This document shows, one piece after another, positions 34,282-43,296 of a DNA stretch of 64,000 nucleotides; the stretch's first letter is position 1; the number at the start of each line of letters is the position of its first letter. A program made the translations under genes and the position numbers. The notes below the pieces were generated by a model. The model was not told where the DNA came from. It saw only the letters and a list, made by a program, of their open reading frames with translations, and ran no database searches. Origin of the DNA: Chitinophagaceae bacterium (GTDB lineage Bacteria; Bacteroidota; Bacteroidia; Chitinophagales; Chitinophagaceae); contig SAIX01000011.1 of NCBI GenBank assembly GCA_004028765.1, positions 24,503 through 88,502 of the forward strand. Direction: 5' to 3'.

Positions 34282-35631
34282 ATGCAAGGAAAACAAAAAT
34301 TAAACCTTTTCAGTTTCACCATGATCGTGGTTGGGTTGGTGATCGGTATGGGCATATTCCGTACCGCAGCCACCAGTGCAAAAGATGCGATCGATCCATC
34401 GGTTTATTTTACTGCATGGCTGCTGGGAGGCTTTGTGGCATTGTGCGGCGCATTAACCTATGCGGAGATCGGAAGCCGTTACCCGGTTACCGGCGGGTAT
34501 TATAAAGTTTTTTCTTACGCCTATCACCCGAGTATCGCATTTGCAATCAACTGTATTATCCTTATCAGTAATGCGGCAAGTCTCAGTGCAGTTGCATTGA
34601 TCGGCAGTGGTTATATCACAAAATTATTTCCAGGTAAAGCCTGGACCGATATCCATAAGGCCCTGATCAGCTGCGGCGCCATCATCGTTTTTTATGTGAT
34701 CAACCTGATGGGCCTTCGCATGAGCGCCCGTGCACAAAATATCCTGATGATCATCAAGATCACGATGATCCTTGTATTGGTAGCCGCTATCTTTTTTCCG
34801 CACCATGCTATTGCAACAAATACTGCAGCAGTTGTAACAGCGCCCGCCGCAACTTCGATGAGCTGGATTCAAAGCCTTGGCATCAGCCTGATCGCCGTTT
34901 CTTTCACTTATGGCGGTTATCAGCAAACGATCAATTTCGGGAACGAAGTAAATAACCCGGCAAAAAATATCCCCCGCGGTATCTTTATCGGGATCGCCAT
35001 CATCATTTCATTGTACCTGCTTGTAAACCTCAGTTATTATACCATCGTAGGCTTTGACCAGATGAAAGGGGAAAGGGAAATTGCCTATGTGGTGATCAAT
35101 AAAACATTCGGCAAAAACGGGGCGGATATCCTTTCTTTTTTCCTCTTCTTCGGTGTACTGGCGTATGTAAATGCTTTGCTGATGAGCAACCCGCGTGTGA
35201 TGTATGCTATGAGCGCTGAAGGCGTGCTTCCCAAAATGTTTTCAAAGCAGAACCCGAAAAACGATGTGCTCACCGTATCCCTTACGGTTTTTGCAGCCAT
35301 CTGTATCATCATCCTTTTCTTCGCACAAACTTTTGAGAAAATACTCAACTTCACCATTTTTCTCGATTGCTTCGGTATGGTGGCATCAAGCGCTACCATC
35401 TTCAAACTGCGTAAGCAAACCAAGCACCTCGACGGAACCGGCATCTATAAAATGAAACTGTTCCCATTGATGCCGCTGGTATTTATGAGCGCTTATTTTT
35501 TTGTGGGTATCAGTATCGCTATTCAAACTCCGGATACCGCCCTCGTAGGGCTTGCGGTGCTTGCCGCTTTTATGGTCATTTATTTTGTGGCAAAAAGAGG
35601 AAAAGGTACAAACGCCCTTTCCAATGAATGA
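34282..35631 (+). CDS. APC-superfamily amino-acid permease
   Basis: 449 residues with 12 predicted membrane helices. The APC hallmark in helix 1, VVGLVIGMGIFRTAA, contains the G-x-G-I-F unwound substrate site; GALTYAEIGSRYPVTGGYY in helix 3 is also characteristic. ATG 34282 is chosen because the 29-codon extension to 34195 would be encoded by the ATGGTGA-type repeat. Stop overlaps the next gene start (ATGA), so it is coupled to a PLP enzyme of the Cys/Met metabolism family, which suggests import of a sulfur or neutral amino acid; specificity is inferred. Confidence 0.88.
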   Translation: MQGKQKLNLFSFTMIVVGLVIGMGIFRTAATSAKDAIDPSVYFTAWLLGGFVALCGALTYAEIGSRYPVTGGYYKVFSYAYHPSIAFAINCIILISNAASLSAVALIGSGYITKLFPGKAWTDIHKALISCGAIIVFYVINLMGLRMSARAQNILMIIKITMILVLVAAIFFPHHAIATNTAAVVTAPAATSMSWIQSLGISLIAVSFTYGGYQQTINFGNEVNNPAKNIPRGIFIGIAIIISLYLLVNLSYYTIVGFDQMKGEREIAYVVINKTFGKNGADILSFFLFFGVLAYVNALLMSNPRVMYAMSAEGVLPKMFSKQNPKNDVLTVSLTVFAAICIIILFFAQTFEKILNFTIFLDCFGMVASSATIFKLRKQTKHLDGTGIYKMKLFPLMPLVFMSAYFFVGISIAIQTPDTALVGLAVLAAFMVIYFVAKRGKGTNALSNE

Positions 35632-36809
35632 TAAACATGGACCTTTCTTATATACTGAATGAATTGGCAGAAGAGCGGGATGATTATTTCCGTGCGATCG
35701 CACCGCCGATTGTGCAGAGCAGCAATTTTGCTTTTAAAACGGTGGACGACCTTCGCAAATCTTTTGAAGATGAATACAGCACCTGGCTATACAGCCGCGG
35801 ACTGAACCCCACCGTTGAAATACTGAGAAAGAAACTGGCGGCACTGGATGAGGCAGAAGACTGCCTGGTATTCAACAGTGGCGCTGCAGCCATTTTTGCT
35901 GCCGTACTCGCGAACGTAAAAAGCGGTGACCACATCGTAAGCGTGCGCAACCCCTATACATGGGCGCAAAAAATGTTTGATGTGATATTGCCGCGTTTCA
36001 ATGTAACAGTAACCTATGTCGACGGAAAAGAAGCGGATAATTTTACAAGAGCGTTGCAATCCAATACAACTGTTATCTATCTCGAAACACCCAATAGCTG
36101 GTTCTTCGAATTGCAGGACCTTTCGGCCATTGCCGCTATCGCGAAAGAAAAAAATATTGTCACAATCTGTGATAACAGCTATTGTACACCACTCTACCAG
36201 AAACCAATCACGCTTGGCATCGACCTTGTATTGCAGTCTGCCACCAAATATATTTCAGGGCATAGCGATACTGTGGCCGGTGTGCTCAGCGGCAGCCGGA
36301 AAATGATGGAAAGGATTTTTAACAGTGAGTATCTCAATATCGGTTCGGGCATACAGCCTTTTAATGCCTGGCTGCTGATCCGCGGTTTGCGGACTTTACC
36401 CGCAAGGCTTGAAAAAATTACGAAAACAAGTTCTGAGGTCGTTCAGTTCCTGAAAAACCATCCCCGGGTAGAAGCCGTGTATTACCCGATGGATCCTTCG
36501 TTTCCGCAATATGCACTGGCCCGAAAACAGATGACGGGTGGTTGCGGGCTCGTTACTTTTATCCTTAAAGCCGAAAGCTGCGCGGCTATCGAAACATTCT
36601 GTAATTCGCTCAGGCATATATTAATGGCAGTTAGCTGGGGCGGTTACGAATCGCTTATCATTCCCAAATGCGCGGGTATGAAACCCGGAGCGTTTGATAA
36701 GAATGACCCGGCACACCGATCGCTGCGCATGTATATCGGTTTGGAGGAGGCCGCCTACCTGATCAGCGACCTCACTACGGGCTTCGAAGCGATAGCCAGC
36801 CTTTCATAA
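35628..36809 (+). CDS. Cys/Met-metabolism PLP-dependent enzyme (cystathionine gamma-synthase/lyase fold)
   Basis: 393 residues. Fold-type I PLP enzyme: phosphate-binding FNSGAAAIFAAVLA (about 82-95), YLETPNSWFFELQD, PLP-pairing Asp in TICDNSYCTPLY (D182), and the Schiff-base Lys K207 in QSATKYISGHSDTVAGV. The C-terminal SWGGYESLIIP stretch is typical of the gamma-family. Could be cystathionine gamma-synthase, beta-lyase, methionine gamma-lyase or O-acetylhomoserine sulfhydrylase; I cannot separate them. Start ATG 35628 overlaps the permease TGA; ATG 35637 is an alternative. Confidence 0.88.
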   Translation: MINMDLSYILNELAEERDDYFRAIAPPIVQSSNFAFKTVDDLRKSFEDEYSTWLYSRGLNPTVEILRKKLAALDEAEDCLVFNSGAAAIFAAVLANVKSGDHIVSVRNPYTWAQKMFDVILPRFNVTVTYVDGKEADNFTRALQSNTTVIYLETPNSWFFELQDLSAIAAIAKEKNIVTICDNSYCTPLYQKPITLGIDLVLQSATKYISGHSDTVAGVLSGSRKMMERIFNSEYLNIGSGIQPFNAWLLIRGLRTLPARLEKITKTSSEVVQFLKNHPRVEAVYYPMDPSFPQYALARKQMTGGCGLVTFILKAESCAAIETFCNSLRHILMAVSWGGYESLIIPKCAGMKPGAFDKNDPAHRSLRMYIGLEEAAYLISDLTTGFEAIASLS

Positions 36810-36879
36810 ACTTTTTTAAATAATTTACCGCTTATCCTTTCCGCCTGTCTAAAATTTCGGGGTGTGCAGGGGAATCCGC

Positions 36880-36887
36880 TAAATTTG
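36880..36887 (+). promoter_or_regulatory. -7 promoter element of the TolC-like gene
   Basis: TAAATTTG, exact TAnnTTTG match, ending only 6 bases before the ATG at 36894, so transcription would begin at or next to the start codon. Confidence 0.6.
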
Positions 36888-36893
36888 TTAGAT

Positions 36894-38360
36894 ATGAGAA
36901 AGTTTTTCCACCTGCTGTGCCTGATGGCCGTTGTTTCCCAGGCTTCTGCCCAACGGGCATCGGATAACTGGGATCTCCGGCATTGTATCGAACACGCTAT
37001 CCAGTTCAATATATCCATCAAACAGGCGGATATCCAGGCACGGATTGCTGCACTGCAGGCAAAACAGGCGAAATACAATCTCTATCCCAGTATTAACGGA
37101 AATACATCAACCGGTGTCCGTTTTGGCCGTTCCATTGATCCTACAACCAACGCTTTTGCCACCACGCAATTCCTTTACCAGAATTTCGGCATTAATGCGG
37201 GTGTTCAGCTATATAATTATGGCAAACTCAAAAACAGTCAGCTTGCTGCCGGATTTAATGCACAGGCGGCACTTGCTGATGTGGCAAAAGCTTCGAATGA
37301 TATCGCTTTTAATGTGGCTACCTATTATTTACAGGTGCTTGCAGCAAAAGAGCAGGTTAAGATCAGTGAGATACAGATTGCGCAAACACAGAACCAGTAC
37401 GATATCACCAAAAAAAGAGTGGATGCCGGTGTACTGCCCGAACTGAACCTGGCAGAAGTGGAATCGCAGCTTGCGCAGGACAGCAGCAATTACTATACTT
37501 CCAAAGGAAATTATGAGCAAAGCCTGCTTAGCCTCCGCGCATTGCTGAACCTCGATCCGGATGTATTATTCGGGATTGAAACGCCCTCGGTTGATCAGAT
37601 CCCCATCGAATCATTCGCCGATCTCCAGCCACAGGCTGTTTTTGAAATGGCCATGCAGTACCAGCCCCTTCAAAAAGCCAATGACCTCCGCATCAAAGCG
37701 GCAAAGAAAAACCTGCTCGTGGCACAGGCACTGAAATACCCTACATTAACGTTGGGCGGAAACCTCTCCACCAATTTTTCGAATTCGTTCAAAACCACAA
37801 CCGGTGCTACTTTTCTCGGTTACAGCCCCATCACCGGCGCCGAACCCGTGGTTGTGCTGAGCAATGTAAATTATTATGTACAAAACCCCATTTACCGGAT
37901 CACGCAGAAATCAAGAAGCTTTGGCGACCTGTGGAGTGGCTGGGGCAAACAACTGGATAATAATTTCGGGCAAAACGTCGGGATCAGCCTTACCGTTCCC
38001 ATTTTCAACGGTTATTCGGGCCGCATCGGTTATCAGACGGCAGAACTGAATCTCAAATCCGTGCAGTTACAGAAAGACCTGGCCGATCAAACGCTTCGGC
38101 AGAATATTTATTCGGCCTATACCAATGCCGTAACCGCCTTGCAGAAATTCAATGCGGGAAAGAAAACGGTGGAAAGCGCCCAGAAAGCATACGATTTCGC
38201 CATAAAAAGATATGAAGTGGGTTTATTGAGTTCACTCGACCTGATCACCAACCAGAATAACCTGCTGAAAGCAAAATTGTCTCAGCTTACCAACCAGTAC
38301 GATTATGTATTCAAGATGAAACTGCTTGAATTCTACAAAGGGAAAGGGCTGAAACTATAA
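36894..38360 (+). CDS. TolC-family outer-membrane efflux protein
   Basis: 488 residues with a signal peptide (MRKFFHLLCLMAVVSQASAQ). Two internally similar OEP repeats of coiled-coil helices and strands: NISIKQADIQARIAALQA and KRVDAGVLPELNLAEVESQL in the first half, RYEVGLLSSLDLITNQNNLL in the second, as expected for a trimeric outer-membrane channel of a tripartite exporter. The longer frame from GTG 36864 includes the -7 element and is rejected. A membrane fusion protein gene follows by 49 bp. Confidence 0.9.
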   Translation: MRKFFHLLCLMAVVSQASAQRASDNWDLRHCIEHAIQFNISIKQADIQARIAALQAKQAKYNLYPSINGNTSTGVRFGRSIDPTTNAFATTQFLYQNFGINAGVQLYNYGKLKNSQLAAGFNAQAALADVAKASNDIAFNVATYYLQVLAAKEQVKISEIQIAQTQNQYDITKKRVDAGVLPELNLAEVESQLAQDSSNYYTSKGNYEQSLLSLRALLNLDPDVLFGIETPSVDQIPIESFADLQPQAVFEMAMQYQPLQKANDLRIKAAKKNLLVAQALKYPTLTLGGNLSTNFSNSFKTTTGATFLGYSPITGAEPVVVLSNVNYYVQNPIYRITQKSRSFGDLWSGWGKQLDNNFGQNVGISLTVPIFNGYSGRIGYQTAELNLKSVQLQKDLADQTLRQNIYSAYTNAVTALQKFNAGKKTVESAQKAYDFAIKRYEVGLLSSLDLITNQNNLLKAKLSQLTNQYDYVFKMKLLEFYKGKGLKL

Positions 38361-38409
38361 ACCATATCCAAACTGATTAACTAACGGCTGCTTAAAAGAA
38401 AATTATTGT

Positions 38410-39771
38410 ATGAATAAGAAATTGCTCTGGATCATCATCGGGCTGGTTGTTGTGATCGCTGCACTGATCGGCCTGAAAAAGAGCGGGATCATTGGTAAGG
38501 AAGAAGGCATTAAAGTAACTTCTGAAAAAGCCTCCGTAAGAACGATCATCGAAACCGTGAACGCAAGCGGAAAAGTATATCCCGAGATCGAAGTAAAAGT
38601 GAGCCCGGATATCAGCGGTGAGATCGTTGAGCTTACCGTTAACGAAGGCGATACCGTACATAAAGGACAAATGCTGGCACGCATTTATGCAGACATCTAC
38701 CAGACACAACGCGACCAGGTGGAAGCCGGTGTTAACCAGAGCAAGGCACAATTATCCAATTCCACTGCGGGATTGGGCGGGTTAAAAGCCATACTCGATA
38801 ACACAAAAAATACGTATGACCGCCAGAAAAAATTATTGAATGATAAAGTGATCTCCCGCTCTGAATTTGAACAGGCTGAGCAGGCATATCTTTCCGCCCA
38901 GGCCAATTACAATGCGGCAAAAGAGGGATTGAAAAGCAGTGAAGCGGCCATACAGAGTGCACAGGCGCAGTTGCAGAAAGCAGATAAAGACCTTTCCCGT
39001 ACAGTGATCGTTTCTCCCATGGACGGCGTGATCAGCCTGCTGAATGTAAAAAAAGGGGAACGCGTTGCCGGTAACAGTTTTAATGTTGGTACCGAAATGA
39101 TGCGCGTGGCCGATATGCACAGCATAGAAGTACAGGTGGATGTGGGCGAGAATGATATCCCGAAAGTAAAATTCGGTGATACAGCCATTGTTGAAGTGGA
39201 TGCTTATACAAACCGCAAATTCAAAGGACTGGTTTATAAGATCGCGAACCCGCAAACCAGTTTAACAAGTGTAAGTACCAGCGCGGAAGTAACCAATTAC
39301 AAAGTACATATCCGTCTTTTGCCCGACAGTTATAAAGACCTGATCGCAAAGGGAAGATTTCCTTTCCGTCCGGGAATGAGTGCCAGTGCAGATATCCAAA
39401 CCAGGACGAAACAGAACGTATTGTCTATTGCACTGAATGCGGTTACCACCCGCGACAAAAAAGGAGATATGGCTCCCGGTGATGATAAGAAAGACGATAA
39501 AAAACCGGAACAGAAAACAACCAAATCCACCAGTTCGGAAGATGATATTGAAGAAGTGGTATTTGTACTGCAGAAAGACAGTAAAGTGAAAAAAGTAAAA
39601 GTGAAAACAGCAATACAGGATCTGAACTATATCGAAATTCTCGAAGGTCTGAAAGAAGGGGATGAAGTGATCACGGGCCCTTACTCCATCGTCAGCAAAT
39701 CACTGAAAGACGGAAATCTCGTGACTGTGGTTCCGAAGGATAAACTTTTTGATGACAAGAAAAAGAATTGA
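38410..39771 (+). CDS. Periplasmic adaptor (membrane fusion protein) of a tripartite exporter, MacA/HlyD type
   Basis: 453 residues. One N-terminal membrane anchor (LLWIIIGLVVVIAALIGL), then the barrel-sandwich (lipoyl) half SASGKVYPEIEVKVSPDISG-like segment (about 52-75), a long coiled-coil hairpin (about 100-195, including VISRSEFEQAEQAYLSAQA), the second lipoyl half SPMDGVISLLNVKKGERV, and the beta-barrel. A lysine/acid-rich linker (about 352-385, DDKKDDKKPEQKTTKST) precedes the membrane-proximal domain. Operon with tolC. The usual third partner, a MacB ABC permease or RND pump, is not in the window; a strong terminator follows directly. Confidence 0.88.
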   Translation: MNKKLLWIIIGLVVVIAALIGLKKSGIIGKEEGIKVTSEKASVRTIIETVNASGKVYPEIEVKVSPDISGEIVELTVNEGDTVHKGQMLARIYADIYQTQRDQVEAGVNQSKAQLSNSTAGLGGLKAILDNTKNTYDRQKKLLNDKVISRSEFEQAEQAYLSAQANYNAAKEGLKSSEAAIQSAQAQLQKADKDLSRTVIVSPMDGVISLLNVKKGERVAGNSFNVGTEMMRVADMHSIEVQVDVGENDIPKVKFGDTAIVEVDAYTNRKFKGLVYKIANPQTSLTSVSTSAEVTNYKVHIRLLPDSYKDLIAKGRFPFRPGMSASADIQTRTKQNVLSIALNAVTTRDKKGDMAPGDDKKDDKKPEQKTTKSTSSEDDIEEVVFVLQKDSKVKKVKVKTAIQDLNYIEILEGLKEGDEVITGPYSIVSKSLKDGNLVTVVPKDKLFDDKKKN

Positions 39772-39791
39772 TCAACTTGATCTGAAAAAAT

Positions 39792-39830
39792 AAAAACAGC
39801 GGCAGGCCCAAAACCTGCCGCTGTTTTTTT
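39792..39830 (+). terminator. Rho-independent terminator after the TolC/adaptor operon
   Basis: Stem AAAAACAGCGGCAGG (39792-39806) with CCTGCCGCTGTTTTT (39814-39828), 7-nt loop, T tract. 21 bp past the adaptor stop. Confidence 0.92.
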
Positions 39831-39844
39831 CGGCAGGTGCTTTG

Positions 39845-39852
39845 TATGTTTG
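39845..39852 (+). promoter_or_regulatory. -7 promoter element of gpsA
   Basis: TATGTTTG, exact TAnnTTTG match, 26 bases before the gpsA ATG and just downstream of the terminator T tract, which could act as a T-rich -33 region. Confidence 0.62.
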
Positions 39853-39878
39853 CATTTCAAATCAGTAAACAGTTTGCC

Positions 39879-40883
39879 ATGCAGTTCGGAATCATCGGAA
39901 GCGGAAGTTGGGCCACGGCACTTGCAAAAATTATTACAGATAACGGGAACACGATACACTGGTGGATCAGGAATACAGACTCGATTGCTTACCTGCAAAA
40001 ACGCAGGCATAACCCGCATTATCTCAGCGCCGCTTATTTTGATACGGCACTGCTGCATCTTTCTGCTAACATCCGTGAAGTGGTTGCTGCATCCGATGCA
40101 CTGGTGATCGCGGTACCTTCAGCTTATGTAGAAGAAGCTTTGCAGTTATTGCCGCAAGATGCATTGAAAGGAAAGAAAATCATTTCTGCTGTAAAAGGCA
40201 TCCTTCCCTCCGAAAACCAATTGCTCAATCTCTATCTGGAAAAACACTATGCATTCCCCATCGAAGATTATTTTGCTGTGCTGGGGCCCTGTCATGCAGA
40301 AGAAGTGGCGGCAGAAAAACTTTCCTATCTCACTTTTTCAGGATCGGATGAAACCACAACCGGTAAAATCGCCTCCTGCTTCAATACTGAATACCTCAAT
40401 ACCGTAGTAAATACAGATGTATGGGGTGTTCAGTACGCTGCGGTATTAAAAAACATATATGCCCTCGGGGCGGGTATTGCGCATGGCCTTGAGTACGGCG
40501 ATAATTTTCTTTCTGTTTACATTGCCAATGGCGCCAATGAAATGGTGGGATTCCTGCGTAAACTGAATGCTGATAAAGGCGAACCGAACGATACACATAA
40601 TTATGCGGCATCCGTTTACCTTGGCGATCTGCTGGTAACCTGTTATTCGCTCTACAGCCGTAACCGCACTTTCGGAAATATGATCGGTAAAGGCTACTCC
40701 GTAAAAGCCGCCCAGCTGGAACTGAATATGGTGGCCGAAGGATACAATGCCAGCAAATGCATCCACCTCATGAATGAAAAAGTAAATGCCCCCATGCCCA
40801 TAGCTTCGGCTATTTTTGAGATATTATGGGAACAGCTACCTGCCGCTGATGGATTTAAGAAAATAGAAACCTTCCTCGTGTAA
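39879..40883 (+). CDS. gpsA: NAD(P)H-dependent glycerol-3-phosphate dehydrogenase
   Basis: 334 residues. Reduces dihydroxyacetone phosphate to sn-glycerol-3-phosphate for phospholipid synthesis, in the cytoplasm. The Rossmann motif FGIIGSGSWATALAKI opens the protein; the catalytic-region AAVLKNIYALGAGIAHGL with its Lys and SRNRTFG/GKGYSVKAAQLEL are conserved. ATG 39879 is chosen over the in-frame 39837 start because the nucleotide-binding strand begins at residue 2 and the -7 element lies between. Length matches the family. Confidence 0.93.
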   Translation: MQFGIIGSGSWATALAKIITDNGNTIHWWIRNTDSIAYLQKRRHNPHYLSAAYFDTALLHLSANIREVVAASDALVIAVPSAYVEEALQLLPQDALKGKKIISAVKGILPSENQLLNLYLEKHYAFPIEDYFAVLGPCHAEEVAAEKLSYLTFSGSDETTTGKIASCFNTEYLNTVVNTDVWGVQYAAVLKNIYALGAGIAHGLEYGDNFLSVYIANGANEMVGFLRKLNADKGEPNDTHNYAASVYLGDLLVTCYSLYSRNRTFGNMIGKGYSVKAAQLELNMVAEGYNASKCIHLMNEKVNAPMPIASAIFEILWEQLPAADGFKKIETFLV

Positions 40884-40903
40884 GAAAAGAACTAACTTAG
40901 GGT

Positions 40904-41014
40904 ATGCCTTTTTCATTCACGATAGTGAGCCCGGGTGTACTGGTGGTGCTGATAGCAGGTATCCTCCTCGTAAATCTTTTGAAAAAACTATTGCACCACC
41001 CGAAACGGCACTGA
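40904..41014 (+). CDS. 36-residue single-pass membrane microprotein (predicted)
   Basis: Small ORF from ATG 40904 to TGA 41014, 20 bp after gpsA on the same strand. One hydrophobic helix, SPGVLVVLIAGILLVNLL, flanked by a short polar N-terminus and a basic C-terminus (KKLLHHPKRH), the layout of a single-pass protein with a positive-inside tail. It ends 5 bp before the convergent hemW stop codon. Not recognised; support comes from the well-formed topology and from filling the gap exactly. Chance origin cannot be excluded. Confidence 0.5.
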   Translation: MPFSFTIVSPGVLVVLIAGILLVNLLKKLLHHPKRH

Positions 41015-41019
41015 TAGTA

Positions 41020-42144
41020 TTACAACTGGAAAAGATCCGCGGCAATGCCATCTGCCAGGAAACGGCCTTCTTCGCTTAAACAGTAATTACCGTTCATCCC
41101 CACAATCTTACCTGAACGGAGATAAGGTTCCATGCAATTCTTTAGTTCTTCCAGTGCAGTTTTCCCCCAGTTGTCCTGGATTTTTTCGGGTGATAAACCT
41201 TCAATCGTGCGGAGAGAAGTCATGATGTACTCATTCAGCATTTGCTGCGGTGTCAATACCTCTTCTTCAAAAGGGATATTGTTTTGGGTAAGGGCAGAGA
41301 GGTACAATGCATTGTTTGCGATATTCCATTGCCGGCTTTTTCCATTGAAAGAATGTGCCGATGGCCCCAGACCGAGATAAGGCACACCCTGCCAGTAACT
41401 GCTGTTATGCCTGCTGCGGAAACCCGGTTTCGCGAAATTGGAGATCTCATAGTGCTCATATCCTTTCTCAGCAAGGGTTTTTGTAAGAATACTGAAATGC
41501 CGCGCCTGTATATCCGGGTCAACATTTTTGAGCTGCCCCATATCGATCTTTTTTGCAAGCGCCGTTTTTGGTTCAACCGTTAATGCATAACAGGAAAGAT
41601 GCGGAACACCCAGTGCCGTGGCAAATTGTATGTTTTCCAGCCAGTCATCATCAGACAATCCGGGCGTTCCATAGATCAGGTCGACCGTAAGGTTATCAAA
41701 GCCCGCTTCCTGTGCCAGCAGGATACAGTTTTTAGCTTGTGAAGCGGTATGTGCGCGGTTCATCCATTTCAGGTCTTCTTCCCGGAAAGATTGTATGCCG
41801 ATGCTCAGGCGGTTGATGCCTGCCTTTTTCCAGCCGGCCAGTTTTTCTGTTGTGATATCATCCGGGTTGGCTTCCAGCGTCAGTTCTGAATCGTTGGTAA
41901 TAAGATAGGTATCCTTCAACATGCCGATCAGTAAACCGATCTCTTCCACCGGAAGAAGCGATGGGGTGCCGCCACCGAAATAAATGGTGGTAACGGGTTC
42001 GGTAAGATAATTTTTCCGGAGAACGGCTTCTTTGCCGATTGCCTGCATCATCTCTGCGTGATGCAAAACCGAAGTGGAGAAATGAAAATTACAATAGTGG
42101 CAGGCTTTTCTGCAAAAGGGGATATGTATATAAATGCCGGCCAT
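41020..42144 (-). CDS. hemW: Radical SAM heme chaperone HemW-like (coproporphyrinogen oxidase family)
   Basis: 374 residues. The radical-SAM iron-sulfur motif is C-x3-C-x2-C in GIYIHIPFCRKACHYC (C11, C15, C18), followed by TIYFGGGTPSLLP and GINRLSIGIQSF, which are standard for the HemN/HemW family; the C-terminal winged domain includes LNEYIMTSLRTIEGLS. ATG 42144 is chosen because the family N-terminus starts there; the longer frame runs antisense through the next gene. HemW binds heme and hands it to target proteins, and lacks the HemN N-terminal extension. Confidence 0.92.
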   Translation of the reverse strand: MAGIYIHIPFCRKACHYCNFHFSTSVLHHAEMMQAIGKEAVLRKNYLTEPVTTIYFGGGTPSLLPVEEIGLLIGMLKDTYLITNDSELTLEANPDDITTEKLAGWKKAGINRLSIGIQSFREEDLKWMNRAHTASQAKNCILLAQEAGFDNLTVDLIYGTPGLSDDDWLENIQFATALGVPHLSCYALTVEPKTALAKKIDMGQLKNVDPDIQARHFSILTKTLAEKGYEHYEISNFAKPGFRSRHNSSYWQGVPYLGLGPSAHSFNGKSRQWNIANNALYLSALTQNNIPFEEEVLTPQQMLNEYIMTSLRTIEGLSPEKIQDNWGKTALEELKNCMEPYLRSGKIVGMNGNYCLSEEGRFLADGIAADLFQL

Positions 42145-42154
42145 GTTATGCTTG

Positions 42155-42162
42155 CAAAAATA
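42155..42162 (-). promoter_or_regulatory. -7 promoter element of hemW
   Basis: TATTTTTG on the minus strand, exact TAnnTTTG match, ending 10 bases before the hemW ATG. Confidence 0.6.
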
Positions 42163-42216
42163 TTGATTCTGCACGCCGTATAAACGCATGCTTTTATAAA
42201 CTTCGACCCAAATCAA

Positions 42217-42224
42217 TACTTTTG
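42217..42224 (+). promoter_or_regulatory. -7 promoter element of the DUF4271 gene
   Basis: TACTTTTG, exact TAnnTTTG match, ending 4 bases before the ATG at 42229, so the message would be leaderless or nearly so. Confidence 0.6.
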
Positions 42225-42228
42225 TGTC

Positions 42229-43272
42229 ATGCGTGTGCTGAAAGCATTTTTTGTGGGATTTTTTTTGATCGGGAAATTGTTTGTGGCGAATGCGCAATCC
42301 GATACGGCACCCAATAAACCCGAAACCACCCGTGTACAGAAAAAAACAGTCACAGCCATTACTCCGGCAACGGTTGTAAAAAAAGACTCCGCGCAGGTTA
42401 CCGCCCAACAAAACCGTGATAGCATTCTCCTGGCCGATAGTACCCGGCTGGCCCGTGTTTTTGCAGACAGTATCCGCAATGACTCGCTCAGGAAAGCTGC
42501 ACAGGCACAAAACCGTTTACCGGTAATGGATACTTCCACCTATCGCCGCTATGAAACGCATCCCTACCTGCCCATGCAAAAACCGGCAGTGTATATGCTT
42601 ATCGATTACCATACCCAGGGAAATAAAGACGAATTGTTTTACCTGATGATGGGGGTACTGTTGCTCCTTGCATTTATCCGGATGGTATTCTCAAAATATT
42701 TCCGGAATATGTTTTTGCTGTTCTTTCAAACCTCGCTGCGGCAAAAACAAACCCGCGACCAGTTATTGCAAAACAACCTGGCCTCCCTGCTTACCAATTT
42801 TCTTTTCCTTGTAAGCGCAGGCTTGTATATCACTCTCGTGATTCAATACTACCACTGGACCGATCTCGGGTTCTGGATGATCGCTGCCGGATCTGCTTCC
42901 GTATTATTGCTGGTGTACCTCGCCAAATACCTTTTCCTGCTTTTTACGGGCTGGGTTTTCAATACCAAAGAAGCGGCGGGCTCCTACGTTTTCGTGGTAT
43001 TCCTTGTAAACAAGATCATCGGGGTATTGCTCGTACCTTTCTTGCTGATACTCGCTTTTGCCGCCACCCCCCTGGTAAATATTTCGCTTACGGTTTCGAT
43101 CGGGCTGGTGGGTTTGCTTTTTATTTACCGTTACTGGGTGTCTTTTGCCGCAGTACGGTCGCGGTTAAAGGTGAACCCGATGCACTTTTTCCTCTATCTT
43201 TGTGCAGTAGAACTGCTTCCGTTGGCATTGATTTATAAAGTACTGATCAATTATTTTAACGGAACTGCCTAA
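42229..43272 (+). CDS. DUF4271 membrane protein
   Basis: 347 residues. Signal peptide (1-22, ending FVANAQ), a Thr/Lys/Asp-rich extracytoplasmic part (about 23-125), then about six membrane helices (for example LMMGVLLLLAFIRMVF, YLAKYLFLLFTGWVF, FVVFLVNKIIGVLLVPFLLIL). Architecture and the position just before hemD match the Bacteroidota DUF4271 family. Function unknown; the constant pairing with hemD hints at a heme or envelope role. Promoter at 42217. Confidence 0.83.
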   Translation: MRVLKAFFVGFFLIGKLFVANAQSDTAPNKPETTRVQKKTVTAITPATVVKKDSAQVTAQQNRDSILLADSTRLARVFADSIRNDSLRKAAQAQNRLPVMDTSTYRRYETHPYLPMQKPAVYMLIDYHTQGNKDELFYLMMGVLLLLAFIRMVFSKYFRNMFLLFFQTSLRQKQTRDQLLQNNLASLLTNFLFLVSAGLYITLVIQYYHWTDLGFWMIAAGSASVLLLVYLAKYLFLLFTGWVFNTKEAAGSYVFVVFLVNKIIGVLLVPFLLILAFAATPLVNISLTVSIGLVGLLFIYRYWVSFAAVRSRLKVNPMHFFLYLCAVELLPLALIYKVLINYFNGTA

Positions 43273-43277
43273 CTTTG
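43270..43277 (+). promoter_or_regulatory. -7 promoter element of hemD
   Basis: TAACTTTG, exact TAnnTTTG match, overlapping the stop codon of the DUF4271 gene and 19 bases before the hemD ATG; hemD may have its own promoter besides read-through. Confidence 0.5.
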
Positions 43278-43296
43278 CACCTTATTAGTAAGCAGC

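Noticed and set aside
42145..42510. N-terminal extension of the hemW frame
   Set aside because: Runs antisense through the DUF4271 gene and past the hemW -7 element; the HemW family N-terminus begins at 42144.
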